Positions 32,276 through 43,754 of a stretch of 64,000 nucleotides of DNA are shown one piece after another. Positions within the stretch are counted from its first letter, which is position 1. Every line of letters starts with the position of its first letter. The position numbers were made by a program, and so were the translations under genes. Where the stretch lies: assembly GCA_028751875.1 (NCBI GenBank), contig CM054165.1, positions 28,998,781-29,062,780 of the forward strand, given 5' to 3'. The notes below the pieces were generated by a model. It saw only the letters and a program-made list of their open reading frames with translations, had not been told where the DNA came from and did no database searches. The stretch comes from Rapana venosa. Lineage: Eukaryota > Mollusca > Gastropoda > Neogastropoda > Muricidae.

Positions 32276-33772
32276 ATTGAAATTATGGTTTTGTAATATC
32301 TTGAACGGATACACTTTTGAATGTTTTTGGTGATAGTTTAGAATTAGATACTGTACTTTTTGGGAGTGAGGTGTTGGTTGGTGATGTTTGATTGATTGAG
32401 TGGTTTGTTCTTGTGCGCGTGTGTACTTCTTTTCCTCCTGCTGTGTTTCCTGCCCGAGTGTTGACCCTTGTAGAGTAGAAACTTGTGCATGTTTGTTCAG
32501 ATTTGTATGGCGTCTCTTGGAATCTTTGAGAAGATAGAATTTGAAGTTGAAGAGTTAAAGAGGTTTTGTCAGCAAAGGGAATATGTTTGATTTTTTATTT
32601 TTTTTAATTCCAGAAGAGGTTTTGAAGTATGTAGAAGGTTAGGATTATCATGACTATTTTTTTTAAAGTTAGCAGGAAGCCCTATCATACCAAAAAAGAA
32701 TAAGCTCTTGGTGTTTTCTCTTCATATACTGATCTGTCACAAATCTTGTTGCACTTCCATTGGCCTGTAGAATTTTCAATGGGTCATGAGAAGTGCTGTC
32801 CGCAATGCTCCATTGATGAAAGCTGTTCATCCTGATTCAGCACTCTTTGTGAAACATCCAGCATAGCCAAAAATCTCTCTATTTATGATTTCATGAGCAT
32901 GTGAAACAGCAAGATTTTTTTTTTTAAAGTACCTACCTCCAGAAGGACACACAGGTGTGTTGGCATGCTTGATACACTTGGCAGTTGGAAATACTCAATC
33001 TTATTTTTCACACACAAAAAAGAAGAAAATCATCTTCACAAATAAGTTTATGTGCTTCAAATAAGTTTATGTGCTTATTATAAAGCTTCTTTCAGTATCT
33101 TCTGAAATATAAGCAAATGAAAGTCATAGGCGTGATTTTTCTGTTTTTCTGAAAAAAAAGTTTCTTAGCACGAGACTTGGCAGAATAATATAGAAAATGA
33201 CAGGGTTTGTGAACAAATATTTGCTTCTTGGATTTTGATCTTTATTTGCTTTTTATTTCAGGAGGGCTGGGGGAGGGAAGCGTTGGTTTGATCGCTTTCA
33301 TGAGTCCTTGAGTCTCAGAAAAGACCTTAGAGAAATATCGGCAGTCTGTTCAAGCGTGTTAATGTGAAAAAGGTGTAAACATCCTGTGTAGTTGTAGACA
33401 AAGTTCAGAGTTGCTTTGAGTTTTGCATGGCCTGAAACCTTGCCTGTTAGCTGCAGGATTTTCTTGTGTATGTGTATCAGTAGGTGGGGAGGGGGGGGAG
33501 TGTTTTTGTTAAGGTAAAGCTCTTTTTTTATGCTGATCAGTAGTTATCTTTTTTTTTTCATTTTTAAAAAAATTCTTTTTAGTTCATATCTCCATTCTGT
33601 GTGTGTATAGAGGTGGAGAAGATGAATGGGAAATGTTGCATGCAGTAGTAGTAGTAGTAGTAGTAGTAGTCACGTTTTTGCATGAGCTATCTGGGCCTGA
33701 CCCCTCTCTCTCTGTGTCTCTCTCTCTCTCCCTGTGTTGTGTGTCTTCTTCTTCTTCTTCCCCTCCACACAG
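32276..33772. other. Long intron, nothing recognised
   Basis: About 1.5 kb without a recognised element. It ends in TCTC/TTC pyrimidine tracts that form the acceptor of the exon at 33773. Confidence 0.5.
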
Positions 33773-34089
33773 AGAAAGTGCACCCTGTGGTAGAGGCAGC
33801 GTGGCAGGCAGGGTTCTCGCCCGCCGACGTTGAGAGCAAACTGGCCAAACTTTCGGATCCCTTCCGACAGCGCCAGCTGCGCTCGCTGTTTCGCAATCTC
33901 TCGGCCCAGAAGGTGGTGCTGGACAAGCGCTACGACCGCGAGCGCCTGATAAGCGAGAGCGACGACCTGATCATTATGTACGACTGCAAGCGGCAGGCGG
34001 TGGTGGATTGGTTTGTGCGCAAGGACCGCAAGCACAAGATGACGCACTTTGAGGAGGACGCGCAGAACTGTGTGAAGGTGTGGTCGGCG
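33773..34089 (+). CDS. ZC3H13: ZC3H13 exon g, unrecognised helical domain
   Basis: Exon after 'cctccacacag', entering with two bases that complete the codon split by exon f. It encodes VHPVVEAAWQAGFSPADVES, then KLAKLSDPFRQRQLRSLFRN, LSAQKVVLDKRYDRERLISE, and on to VVDWFVRKDRKHKMTHFEED and QNCVKVWSA. Unlike its neighbours it is complex, non-repetitive and predicted by eye to be largely helical. I do not recognise the domain and do not recall it in vertebrate ZC3H13. The donor is taken as 'TCGGCGgtgagc' (phase 0); 'GTGAAGgtgtgg' twelve bases earlier is an alternative. Neither matches the phase of exon h, so one more exon may lie in between. Confidence 0.7.
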
Positions 34090-34486
34090 GTGAGCGGCCC
34101 CCAGTTCCAGGCGCTCTGCCTCATGCTGTCCACACTCACGCGCCTCTTGGCTGCCGCCCTTCGTCGCTTTCTTGGTCCGTGCCTCCCGTCACCTCGTGTC
34201 GTGTCGTGCCTGGCCCTTCTGTGTGTCGGTGTTGTGCCACTTGTTGGTGGTGTCAGGATATTGAGAGGAGCTGGTGTCGTTTTTGCTGGATGGACTTGTG
34301 TCGTCAGTGGAAGATTTCGTGGGCAGCGTCGCTTGTGTTCACTTTTCTCGACGGGTTGTTCGCTGGAGTGTTTGATGCGCTGCTTTACTGGTTGTGTTGT
34401 TGCCTTCAATTTAACGTCTGTTCACTCTTGGTGATGTTAGAAACTGGTTTATTACTGGTTGTGTGTGTGAGTGTGTGTGTGTATGT

Positions 34487-34536
<50 letters not shown>

Positions 34537-35365
34537 ATGTTTGCCGTGTTTGTATTATCTTTGATGTTCAACTGCAGTATCTGTGTCTTAAGTGGTCTTA
34601 ACTCTTGCTTATATATCATATGAATTGATGCTTTTTGTAATCAGTTGATATTGTTCGGTAAGCTTACTTTGGCAGTTGTTTGTTGTTGTTGTGTGATGTT
34701 GTGCAGGATTGCTTGTCGGTATGTTTAACCACTCTTTCTTCAGCAGCTTACGGTATTGTGTGCACTCTCTGCAGAGCAGTGAGACTGTCTGTTGGATACA
34801 TGAAAGCCAACATTCTTCAGAAAGAAGAAATTCATATGAAAAGATACCAGTCACTTTCACAAACTGTGTGGTCTAGATCAGCATCTTATCTTTCTCTTTC
34901 TTTCTTTAGAACTTTCTCTTATTTTGGTTCCTCAGCTAGAGCTCTGTGTGTGTTGTGTGCGTGCGTGTACATGCGTGCGTGTGTGGTTATGTGCGTGCGT
35001 GTACATGCATGCGTGCGTGTCTGTGTGTGTGTGTGATTGTTTATGAATACTTGTGTGTAATATGCTTGTTAATGAGTAGATGGTTACTTGATTTTTTGTA
35101 AAAAAACTTTTGGTTCAGAAAGTAAAGTTCCTCTAAAGTGTTTCAAACTGTGCACCGTCGTTGTAAAAGGCTTTCTTTGCTTTCTCTCACAGTTGTATTG
35201 GAGCTGTATTGTTGAACAAAAGCTAAAAATGAAAGACACTAATTTTGTACACACACCTACATGAAAAACATTCCAGTGTGACAGGACCCTTTAGTCTCTA
35301 TTCAGAGAAAAAGGAGAGTTCTTCTGTTCTTTGTTCAACACTCAGACAGCATGTTATCATCTTGT
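34090..35365. other. Intron with TG repeats
   Basis: Has a TG microsatellite at about 34495-34535 and GCGTG-rich tracts at 34945-35035. A missing phase-0-to-1 exon would be expected between 34090 and 36985. I saw only weak candidates (for example after 'ctctgcag' near 34780) and do not call one. Confidence 0.45.
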
Positions 35366-35369
35366 CATA

Positions 35370-35695
35370 TGAGAGAAAATGTGTTGCGCTGCAATTAAGC
35401 CCCTGACTAGTCGGGCCCAGCACATCCGACTTTGGCCTGGGAAAGAACGTTTATCTTTTAAGTCTTTCTTGGGGAAAAAAGGCAGGAAAGCGGACCAAGA
35501 AGGCAGAAAATATACAAGGAGGAGGTAACAGGAAGAAAAAGGACAAGGCAGAAAGAAAGAGGTCGGTGGAAAAGAGGGAATTTCTAGCACAGAATTTCCA
35601 GAAGGTGGGGATGCTATTTATACTGACAGGACCCCCCGGCATCCCCACGGAAGGGAAAAGGAGAATCAAGTGGACAGGCACATAGGAAGATTCTG
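35370..35695 (-). mobile_element. Family F repeat
   Basis: Reverse copy: 'cccagcacatccgacttt', 'gaccaagaaggcagaaaat', 'ggatgctatttatactgac'. Confidence 0.7.
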
Positions 35696-36235
35696 TTCAT
35701 TACATCATGGCTGACAGGATAAAAGATTGATAAACACTGGAGAATTAGAGAGTGTTGGTGTTCACCATCTCTCGCTTATCTGTCTGCCTTTGTCTGCTTT
35801 GGTTTTGTTTTTGTCTTTTATGTGGAGTCCATTGGGAGATTTTGTTACATTTATACAGAGATTTCTATGTTTTTAGTTACAGTTTATTGTCATTCTGTTT
35901 TTCTTTCTTTTTTCTCTTCCACTCACCTGCGTATTCATGCACACATGCGAAGGGAACTCACATACTCATCTTCAGATGGGTGTGTGATGTCTATATATAT
36001 ATATAGAGAGAGAGAGAGAGATACACATACACATACATACACACACACACACAGGCCCATAACCCCGCTGTTAGTTTCTATATATGTACATGTATGTACT
36101 ATACTTATTAATAATAATAGTAATATATGGAATTTATATAGCGCTGAATCTTGTAGAAAACAAACAAATCTTATTCACACTCATTCCTTTTTTTCTTTTT
36201 TGTTATTTTGTTTCGTGTCTGTTTCCATTATTTTA

Positions 36236-36247
36236 ATGCCTGTCCAG

Positions 36248-36320
<73 letters not shown>

Positions 36321-36328
36321 CTATCCAT
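36236..36328. repeat. TC and TATC microsatellite
   Basis: About 50 bp of TC repeat followed by CTAT repeats. A reverse SINE-B/LINE tail fragment precedes it at 36110-36160. Confidence 0.9.
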
Positions 36329-36717
36329 CTTCACGGTTTACTTAGTACATTTTGTAACATTTATTTTTGTTTTTGTTTGTCGTTTTGTTTTGTTTATTTC
36401 TAATTCTACTCTCTACAGATTTTCTACAGATTTTGTTATTTTAAGTCCATGGTTTTTTCCAGTTGCATCCTTTTTTTTTCTCCTCACGTAAATTTTCGTT
36501 TTTGTTTGTCTTTTTCTTCCTGTCAATACCCACACTTTCTTCCTCTCCTGCTTTTTTTTTCTCCCTTTTTGCAAATCAAGCTTCAACATTGCATACATGT
36601 ATATATATAAGAGATTTTCTTTGTATGTGAACTGATGTATGACTGTGTCAAGTGTGTACATTCTGTTTGTATGTTTGTTTGGTTTTTGTTTTTTGGGGGG
36701 GAGGTTTGGAGGGGGTA

Positions 36718-36892
36718 TTCTTTTATTTCAAGGATAATACTATTCTATAAGCACTCATGTGCTTCTTTACATCCAGTCCCATGTGTGCGCAGTTTTGTAA
36801 ATTTTGTCATCCGTTCCCACCGGTACACATTGGCCTACTTTTCCAAAAAGCCGAATGGGTTTTAACATGTGCACAAGATGTTCTGCATGCTT
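36718..36892 (-). mobile_element. SINE-A, 5'-truncated
   Basis: Reverse SINE-A: 'ttcttttatttcaaggat', 'tcatccgttcccaccgg', 'acaagatgttctgcatg'. It ends 94 bp before the exon at 36986. Confidence 0.8.
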
Positions 36893-36985
36893 CTATGCGA
36901 ACTGATATGTGACGACTGTGTACTACTGTGTGTACATTCTTTCCGTATGTCAACTGATGTGTGCCTGTGTCATGTGTGTTTACAG

Positions 36986-37035
36986 ACGGCAGTTGGTCAG
37001 AGTCTGAAGCAGCAGCAGAGAGTGGTGATAAGCAG
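36986..37035 (+). CDS. ZC3H13: ZC3H13 exon h (acidic micro-exon)
   Basis: 50-nt exon between 'gtgtttacag' and 'GATAAGCAGgttggt'. Read with two bases completing a split codon, it encodes (D)GSWSESEAAAESGDKQ and ends in phase 0, matching exon i. Human ZC3H13 has a similar acidic Trp-containing patch, so the frame is favoured over the alternative TAVGQSLKQQQ. The upstream junction is unresolved (see exon g). Confidence 0.65.
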
Positions 37036-37149
37036 GTTGGTTGAATTTGTCAAACTAACATTTTTGTTGTGGTACGTCTTATGGTTTGAAAGTTTCTTTT
37101 GTAGAAAATATTTTGGATGTACCATTCTTTTTTGGGGGGAGAAGGGTGT

Positions 37150-37535
37150 TGTTTTGTTGCCCACTTAGAGCTCCAACATTCACCACCAATGGTTAGATTT
37201 TGTGTATGCGACCGTTTTTGCCTCTTCCAGAAGGTAGCCACTTTCTGACTTCAGGGATGCATGCTGGGTATGTTCATGTTTCTGTAAGTAACCCACTGAA
37301 TGCTGACATGAATGACGGGATTTTTAACATGCATGTTTGGTCTTCTGCCTGTGTATATACTCGAAGGGGATGAAGGCACTAGCAGGTCTGCCTGCACTTG
37401 AAGTTAACCCAGGAGATGGTAAATCCCCACACTTAATTCATCACACACTGCCGAGATTCAAACCCACGATTTCATGGACCTGCAAAATGAAAGTTGAACG
37501 GCCTTAACCCACTCAGCTGTAGCATCCGTTGGGTG
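37150..37535 (-). mobile_element. SINE-C, near full-length
   Basis: Shows 'gtagccactttctgacttc', 'gtctgcctgcacttgaag' and the head 'ttaacccactcagctgtag'. Confidence 0.75.
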
Positions 37536-37829
37536 TGCCACTTATGTTTTTTTAAAAGAGAGGGGGGAAAAAAGACATCAAAAAGTGTGTTGATGAAGCT
37601 TGAAAGAATGGTGTAGTCTGTTGCAAAGCGAACAGGAATTTGTGTGTGTGTTTTTCATTCTGTGGCTAGAGCTCGGAAGTTGAGATTTTGTGTATGTGAC
37701 CGTTTTTACCCACCGTGATTAAGGCAGCCGCATTCTGACTGTGGGAAGGGGGGGGGGGGGGGGGGGTGATACTTTGTAATGCTCTTTTTGATTGGAGTAC
37801 ATGAAGAACATTATTTCCTGTTGGACACA

Positions 37830-38190
37830 TCCTATAGCTGAGTGTTTTAAGATTGTTCAACTACAATCCCATTGGTCTGTGAAGGTGTGGGTTCCAATAT
37901 GGGCAGTGGCTGGTGAATTGAGGGTGAGGATGTCTACCATCTCCCAGATTAACTTCCAAGTGCAGACCTGCCAGTGCCTTAATTCTCTCACATACAGAAG
38001 ATCAGATATCACGTTAAAAATCCTGTTAGTCTTGTCAGCTTTCAGTGGGTTACAGAAACACGAACATACCCAGCATACATCCCCAAAGTTGGAATGCAGC
38101 TACCTCCAGGGTGGGGCAAAGACATTTGCATACGCAAAATTTCACCAGTGGTGAACCTTGGAACTATCACCAAGGATCCAAATATTTTTT
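37830..38190 (+). mobile_element. SINE-C, forward full-length
   Basis: Head 'ctatagctgagtgttttaag' and 'gtgtgggttccaatatg', body 'gcagacctgccagtgcc', 3' end 'gttggaatgcagctacctcc'. A G-run at 37748-37768 and a reverse SINE-C fragment (37660-37745) precede it. Confidence 0.75.
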
Positions 38191-38615
38191 AAAATTGCTG
38201 TTGAAATGCCTTCAAGACACACTACAGTGAGAGACAGTGCAAAATAGTATGAAAACGCAATATAAAGCAATACAATACAGTGCATGGGTAACAGTTTGCC
38301 CACCAAACTTACTCACCCAGGCTTTGTGCTCTGGAGTATAAACACCTAGAGCGCAACTGCATAGTCTTAGGAGACTGATGAATGTCTACTACTACAATGC
38401 AATACATGGCAACGCAGCATGACACAACGTTTCGATATAATACAGTGCAACAGAATACAACACAATACATTGCATACTTTCAAAACCAAAAGCCATCCCC
38501 ACAGTTTGAATGCAGCTACCTTCATGGTGGGTAAAAATGGTCACATACGCAAAATCTGACCTGGGAGCTCTAGCCAGGGTAAAAACAAAAGGTGAACCTA
38601 ACAGCAGAGAAAGCT
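38191..38615. other. Intron with ATACA-type low complexity and SINE-C fragment
   Basis: Loose 'caatacag/caatacaat' repeats, then a SINE-C 3' fragment at 38497-38590. No exon is seen. Confidence 0.5.
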
Positions 38616-38619
38616 TACT

Positions 38620-38922
38620 CTAAGGGTAAAGGTGTCCCTTAACCTATGTGGTCGTAGAGGAGCGAGGCGTCAGAGACCTCAGCTTCTCTAGGGGCCACCA
38701 TATTGAGGGCGGTGGCGCCCATCTCCTCTCCCTCGCTGCTTTACCTTCCCTGACCCTAAAGAGGGCAGGTACCCACTTACAGCTGGGTGAGCTTGGGGGA
38801 CTGTACTGAAGCCAAGGCACGCAAACAGTCACCCATCCAAGTGGTAACCACGCTCGATGCTGCTTAACCTTGGCTGGGGGAAAGCGAGTGCTCTGACCAC
38901 TGAGCTACCCCGTCCCCTATTT
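38620..38922 (-). mobile_element. SINE-5S chimeric SINE
   Basis: Full-length reverse copy. The promoter end reads, in reverse, GGGGACGGGGTAGCTCAGTG, and the 5S-like part includes the complement of 'cacccatccaagtggtaacc'. It lies 42 bp upstream of the exon at 38964. Confidence 0.78.
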
Positions 38923-38963
38923 ACTAGCTTACTTTATACATCCATCATTTTGATGTCCAACAG

Positions 38964-39172
38964 AAATCCAGCGGTGCAGAGCAGCCGAAATCGGCAGAGG
39001 ATGGGGGAGAGAACGCGGACCCTGCCAAAGCTGCTGCTGGTGGCAGCGGTGCTGCTCCCTCTGCTGACATGGGCAAGCCCACTCGCTCTGGGAGGGGAGA
39101 CAGCTTCAGTGGCAGGGCTGGTGAAGACCGTGGCCAGTCTGAGGGCTATCCCACTGCTCGTGGGGAAGACAG
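38964..39172 (+). CDS. ZC3H13: ZC3H13 exon i
   Basis: 209-nt exon between 'gatgtccaacag' and 'GGGGAAGACAGgtaggt', phase 0 in and phase 2 out. It encodes KSSGAEQPKSAEDGGENADP, AKAAAGGSGAAPSADMGKPT, then RSGRGDSFSGRAGEDRGQSE and GYPTARGED: Ala/Gly/Glu-rich linker. Only this frame fits both neighbours. Confidence 0.82.
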
Positions 39173-40148
39173 GTAGGTCTGTGTGTGTGTTTGTGTGTGT
39201 TGGGGGAGGGGGGGTTGGGTGGGGTGGGAGTATGTGGTTATGTATGTGCATTGTCATCCAATTGTGTGAAACCATTCATCACAACAAAAAAGATACCTCA
39301 TGAATGTTTGAGAATGTGAACAACTGATTGCAAAGGACAAAACCGTGTGTTGTGGACACAATTTGGAAATATTGTCACTGTTTGGGGGTTTAGAAATGGC
39401 TGTGATTTTGCTTGTGAATATTATTATTATAACACTTTTGTTTCTCTCTCTGCATTAGAAACCGTTTTTCAGTTACGTTTAAGATAATCCATGATGGCTT
39501 GTGTTTATGTGTGAGAGAGAGAGAGACCTGCAGACCTCTGTGCGACTTTGCTAATGAAATTTTAGGGCAAATAAGAAGTTTTGGACATGGGAGAAGGGGA
39601 ATGGGAGGGGAGAAACTTGGTGTTTGTTGTTGTGTTTTGTTTTGATATTTGTTTCTCAGCCAGAGTTCTGAGGCTCAGCAATGGTGAGATTTTTGTGTAT
39701 ATGACTGTTTTTGCCTACCGTTAAGGTAGCCATATTCCAGCTTAGGGGATGTTGATTTATAATTCTAGAGAAAAGGTAGTGTTTCTATCATAGCTGAAGA
39801 TGCTCAGCTGTCGGTTTCCTTCCCCCACTGTCAGCTGCTATCCATTCCATCCCAGCTGGTGCTAATTACAGCAGAAACTGACCGCACTTGGACTTGGTAA
39901 AAGGAAGGGGCTAATTATAGCACTGGGCCCTTGACTGCATTACGCTGGATCTGCACTATAGGTGACTGGTAATGGTCGTCTGGGCCAGAAATAACACGCA
40001 ATGAATGAGTGCTAATGTTGTAGTTATCCCAAAATTGTACGTTTTATTTTCTGTAATAAAATTTTTTTTTTTTTTTACATACAGTCTAAAATGTTAACAG
40101 TCAAGTGATGGAAAATGATTTTTTTGTTTTTGGTTGACATTTGTCAAG
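39173..40148. other. Intron; repeat fragments only
   Basis: Holds a SINE-C fragment at 39650-39750 and a dispersed 'ctgctatccattccatccc' repeat at 39800-39960, which also occurs at 28340-28400 and 50530-50640. Confidence 0.5.
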
Positions 40149-40246
40149 TTTCCACAGAGGCGGGGGAGAAAATCGCGGGGAGTTGTCCTCCATGTCACAG
40201 GATGGCGCTGATGACAGCAAGGACGCCAGTCTGAAGAATATGCTGT
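40149..40246 (+). CDS. ZC3H13: ZC3H13 exon j
   Basis: 98-nt exon ending 'AATATGCTGTgtaagt'. It encodes (S)FHRGGGENRGELSSMSQDG then ADDSKDASLKNMLC. Two acceptors nine bases apart keep the frame: 'gtcaag' (start 40149) and 'tccacag' (start 40158, the stronger CAG). Phase 2 in and phase 1 out match the flanking exons. Confidence 0.8.
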
Positions 40247-40825
40247 GTAAGTCTCTGTGTATGTTGTGCATATGTGTTTGTGTGTGTGTGGTGTTTTTTG
40301 GTGTGTGTGTTGTTGTTGGGTTTTTTTTTTGGGGGGGGGATGTGGACTCTGTGTAACTATGGGTGAGAATAAGGCCACAACTTAGAACAGTACCAATAAC
40401 ATGTGGGAGATTTGTGGGGGAAGGGGGGGGGGCGGGGTTGTGAGGAGAGTTTTGCCGCAGATATGTATAATTTAAGGAAAGAGGAGTGTTACTACAACTC
40501 TTGGCATATTAATTTTGAGTCAGCTGAGCATAGTTATTCTATTTTGGGAAGGGGTGGGGGGGGGGGGTGAGCTTCAAAATTTACCAACGGTAAGATTTGG
40601 CATTTGCAGCCGTTTTTGCCTACCATTAAGGTAGCCGCATTCCGACTTCATCATGTTCTGGTTTATATAAGTCAGCTTTGCCGTAGACTCTGTGTATGCG
40701 TGCGTGCGTGCGCACATGTGTGTGTGCTCCAAACATGAAGGGGTTGGGGTGTTTTTTTTCATGTAGCACAAGAGAGCAGACAAGTACAACACAAGACTGT
40801 GTAGGTTTTTTGTTTTTGTTTTTTA

Positions 40826-41169
40826 ATTTTATTTTATTCTTTTATATTGAGGATAATGGACTAAGCACGTATGTGCTTTTTTACATCCAGTCCCCATGTG
40901 TATGCGTTTTTGTAAATTGTCATCTCTTCCCACAGCACACAATGGCCTACTCTTACGAAAAGAGGAACAGGATTTTAACGTGTGCGCAAGATGTTCTGTG
41001 TGCGTTCGCACACGGGGCCTCAGTTTATAGTCTCATCTGAAGGACTTTTGGGGAGAGTGGAGTCTGCACTGATGTGAACTCCAGGGGAAAATATTCCCTT
41101 GAACGGGAATCAACCTGGGTCGTCAGATTGTGAGCGCAATGTTCTAACCACTAGGCTATCCCGTCCCCC
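40826..41169 (-). mobile_element. SINE-A, full-length
   Basis: Reverse full copy from 'ttattcttttatattgagg' to the head 'accactaggctatcccgtcc'. Confidence 0.85.
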
Positions 41170-41204
41170 TTGATATCTTGAATGCAGCGACCACACTGCG
41201 TTTG

Positions 41205-41550
41205 AATGGTGGTGTCAACAGACACTGCAGCCAAGTGGTTAAGGCCGTTCAACTTCAATCCCATGGTGAAGTTGTGGGTTTGAATCGTGTTGGCGTCTGG
41301 TGAACTAAGGGTGGATGTTTTTACGCTCTCCCAGGTCAACTTCAAATGCAGACCTGCAAGTGCCTTCAGAAGATCAAATTTGCACATTAGAGATCCCATA
41401 GTTGATGTCAGCATTTGGTGGGTTAAAGAAACACGAACATGTCCAGCATACATCCCTGAAGTCGAAATGCAGCTACCTTCGTGGTAAGCAAAAATGGTCG
41501 CATACGCAAAACCTCACCATTGGTTAACCTTGGAGCTCTAGCTGAGAAAT
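41205..41550 (+). mobile_element. SINE-C, full-length
   Basis: Head 'cagccaagtggttaaggcc', B-box-like 'gggtttgaatcgtg', 3' end 'gtcgaaatgcagctaccttc', and A-rich tail. Confidence 0.78.
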
Positions 41551-41714
41551 GAAAAACAAAACAAATCAATAAAATAATTATGGTGTACTTGTGAAAGAAA
41601 GTGAGAACTTAGTGGGGGGTTTTTAGAGAAAGGGGATGTGAGGCATTTGTTGCTGTGTGAAAAGGAGTGTTGAAGACTTATCAGTCGCATAGATCTAAGA
41701 ATCTTGCATGTAAT

Positions 41715-42470
41715 TATGTGAGAATGGGAAATGTTCATTGGAGTGCGTGGGGTGGGAAATGTTCATCAGGGGAATGGGAAATGTTCAATGGATTGTGAGT
41801 ATGGGGTGTATTCATTGGGGTGTGAGAATGGGAAATGTTTATTGGGGTGTTAGAATGGGAAATTTTTATTGGGGTGTTAGAATGGGAAATATTTATTGGG
41901 GTGTTAGAATGGGAAATGTTTATTGGGTAGTGAGAGTGGGAAATGTTTATTGGGTATGTTAGAATGGGAAATGTTTATTGGGATGTTAGAATGGGAAATG
42001 TTTATTGGGGTGTTAGAATGGGAAATGTTTATTGGGGTGTTAGAATGGGAAATGTTTATTGGGTAGTGAGAGTGGGAAATATCCAATGGGGTGTGAGAGT
42101 GGGAAATATCCACTGGGGTGTGAGAGTGGGAAATATCCACTGGGGTGTGAGAGTGGGAAATATCCACTGGGGTGTGAGGAAGAGAAATGTTCATTGGGGT
42201 GTAGGAATGGGAAATATTCTTTGAGGTGTTGGAATGGGGAATGCTCATTGGGGTGTGGGGAATGGAAAAAGTTCATTGGGGTGTGGGGAATGGAAAATGT
42301 TCATTGGGGTGTGAAAATGGGGAAATATAGGGATGGGAAATGTTCTTTGGGGTATGGGAAATATTCATTGGAGTGTAGGAATGGGAGATGTTCATTGGTG
42401 TAGAGGGACTATTCATTGGTGCATGGAAATGGGAAATGTTCTTTAGTGTATTGTAAGGAAAAAATGTTCA
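41715..42470. repeat. 27-30 bp minisatellite, more than 20 units
   Basis: Tandem 'gaatgggaaatgtttattgg' plus 'ggtgtta' units, drifting to 'gtgagagtgggaaatatcca' in the middle. Long frames on both strands are repeat translations. Confidence 0.93.
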
Positions 42471-42633
42471 TGAATATGTGAGTACAGGAATTGTTCTGTG
42501 GTGTGTATACGCGTGTGTGTGTATGAATGGTAAATGTTCATGAATATGTGGAAAACAAGAAATTTGTTTACTGATGCACACAAATTTCAAGAAGGCTTGG
42601 GTAAAAACTTGGGTGCTGAGCTGATCAGTTTTG

Positions 42634-42636
<3 letters not shown>

Positions 42637-42684
<48 letters not shown>
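42637..42684. repeat. TG microsatellite at a splice acceptor
   Basis: Pure TG tract of nearly 50 bp that ends eight bases before the exon at 42692. It supplies the pyrimidine/GT-rich stretch of the acceptor. Confidence 0.95.
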
Positions 42685-42685
<1 letters not shown>

Positions 42686-42691
42686 TTACAG

Positions 42692-42766
42692 ACGAAGACG
42701 ACTATGAGAAGATCTCCTCAGACGAGAGTGACTTTGAGGCTGATGAAGGAGAGAAACAGTCGCAGA
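42692..42766 (+). CDS. ZC3H13: ZC3H13 exon k (acidic patch)
   Basis: 75-nt exon between 'gtggttacag' and 'CGCAGAgtaagtc', phase 1 in and out. It encodes (Y)EDDYEKISSDESDFEADEG and EKQSQ. The Y-E-x-I-S-D/S-D-E string corresponds to the acidic GYEPISDDELDE segment before the conserved C-terminal domain of human ZC3H13. Confidence 0.88.
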
Positions 42767-42919
42767 GTAAGTCAACTTCTCCTCTCCTCTCCTCTGTACA
42801 ATACAGTTGGATTCATTTTGGGGGGGGCTTGTCAGAGGGGGGGGAGGGGGGTTGAACAATGCCCAATTTTATAGTCTAGTGGATGAGGGGGGATGGTGGG
42901 GGGGAGTTTTGGGCACAAA

Positions 42920-43338
42920 CAGGGATCAAACTTGGACTTTATGCTTTCCAGGTAGGTGCGTTACCTCTAGACGGGATATCCTAGTGGTTAGAACATTGTG
43001 CTCGCAATCTGACGACCCAGGTTCAATTCCCGTTCAAAGGGGATATTTTTCCCTGGAGTTAACATTAGTGCAGACTCCACTCTCCCCAAAAGTCCTTCAG
43101 ATGAGACTATAAACTGAGGTCCTGTGTGCGAACGCACGCAGAATGTCTTGCGCACACGTTAAATCCTGTTCCGCTTTTTGTAAGAGTAGGCCATTGTGTG
43201 CCGGTGGGAACAGATGACAGAATTTACAAAACTGCATACACACGGGGACTGGATGTAAAAAAGCACATGAGTGCTTATTCTATTATCCTCGATATAAAAG
43301 AATAAATAAATAGATAAATAAATAAATTAAATAAATAG
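42920..43338 (+). mobile_element. SINE-B head fragment plus SINE-A
   Basis: 42920-42972 is a reverse SINE-B head fragment ('tgcgttacctctaga'). From 42973 a forward SINE-A follows ('atatcctagtggttagaac', 'tcagatgagactataaactg') to its AAATAAATAA tail. Confidence 0.78.
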
Positions 43339-43514
43339 CACTGGGCCCTGGACCCTTGACTGAGTTCTGCTGTATTTTGCGCGCTGTGATATGACAGATT
43401 CGTCATTCTGTTTGTGTGGGTTGGTCGGTTGGGTTGGTGGCCTTCAATTTTACGTCTGTTAACAAAAAAGTGATGTTAGTGTATGTATGCGTGCATGTGT
43501 GTGTGTGTGTGCAG

Positions 43515-43709
43515 ACATCGTCAGTGTGCTGGACATAGACTGGGCCAGCCTGGCCAAGCAGCCCATTCCCAAGCAGAACACGGGCTCCCTCCTCAAGCGC
43601 TTCCACCCGGCCAGCGTCTTCCGTCGCATCGGCGTGTCTCGCAGCCTGGCCGGCCAGTCCTTGTTCGAGAAGATCGAGGCCATCTGCAAAGAAGGCCTGG
43701 CTGTGGACG
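43515..43709 (+). CDS. ZC3H13: ZC3H13 exon l (conserved C-terminal domain, first half)
   Basis: 195-nt exon between 'tgtgtgtgcag' and 'GTGGACGgtgcgt', phase 1 in and out. It encodes (N)IVSVLDIDWASLAKQPIPK, QNTGSLLKRFHPASVFRRIG and VSRSLAGQSLFEKIEAICKE. Human ZC3H13 has VIDVDWSGL, LLKFTPGAVMLRVGISKKLA and GSELFAKVKE in the same order, which makes this the strongest family evidence. The domain is conserved in animals; in ZC3H13/Flacc the non-zinc-finger part mediates contacts within the m6A writer complex. Confidence 0.92.
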
Positions 43710-43754
43710 GTGCGTGTGGGTTGTGGGTTTTTGGAGTGGAGTGCAGTGTAGACC

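Noticed and set aside
34705..34719. A 12-nt micro-exon (GATTGCTTGTCG between 'gtgcag' and 'gtatgt') joining exons g and h
   Set aside because: Splice borders look good, but phase 0 in and out does not repair the phase mismatch with exon h, and the chance of such a match is high.
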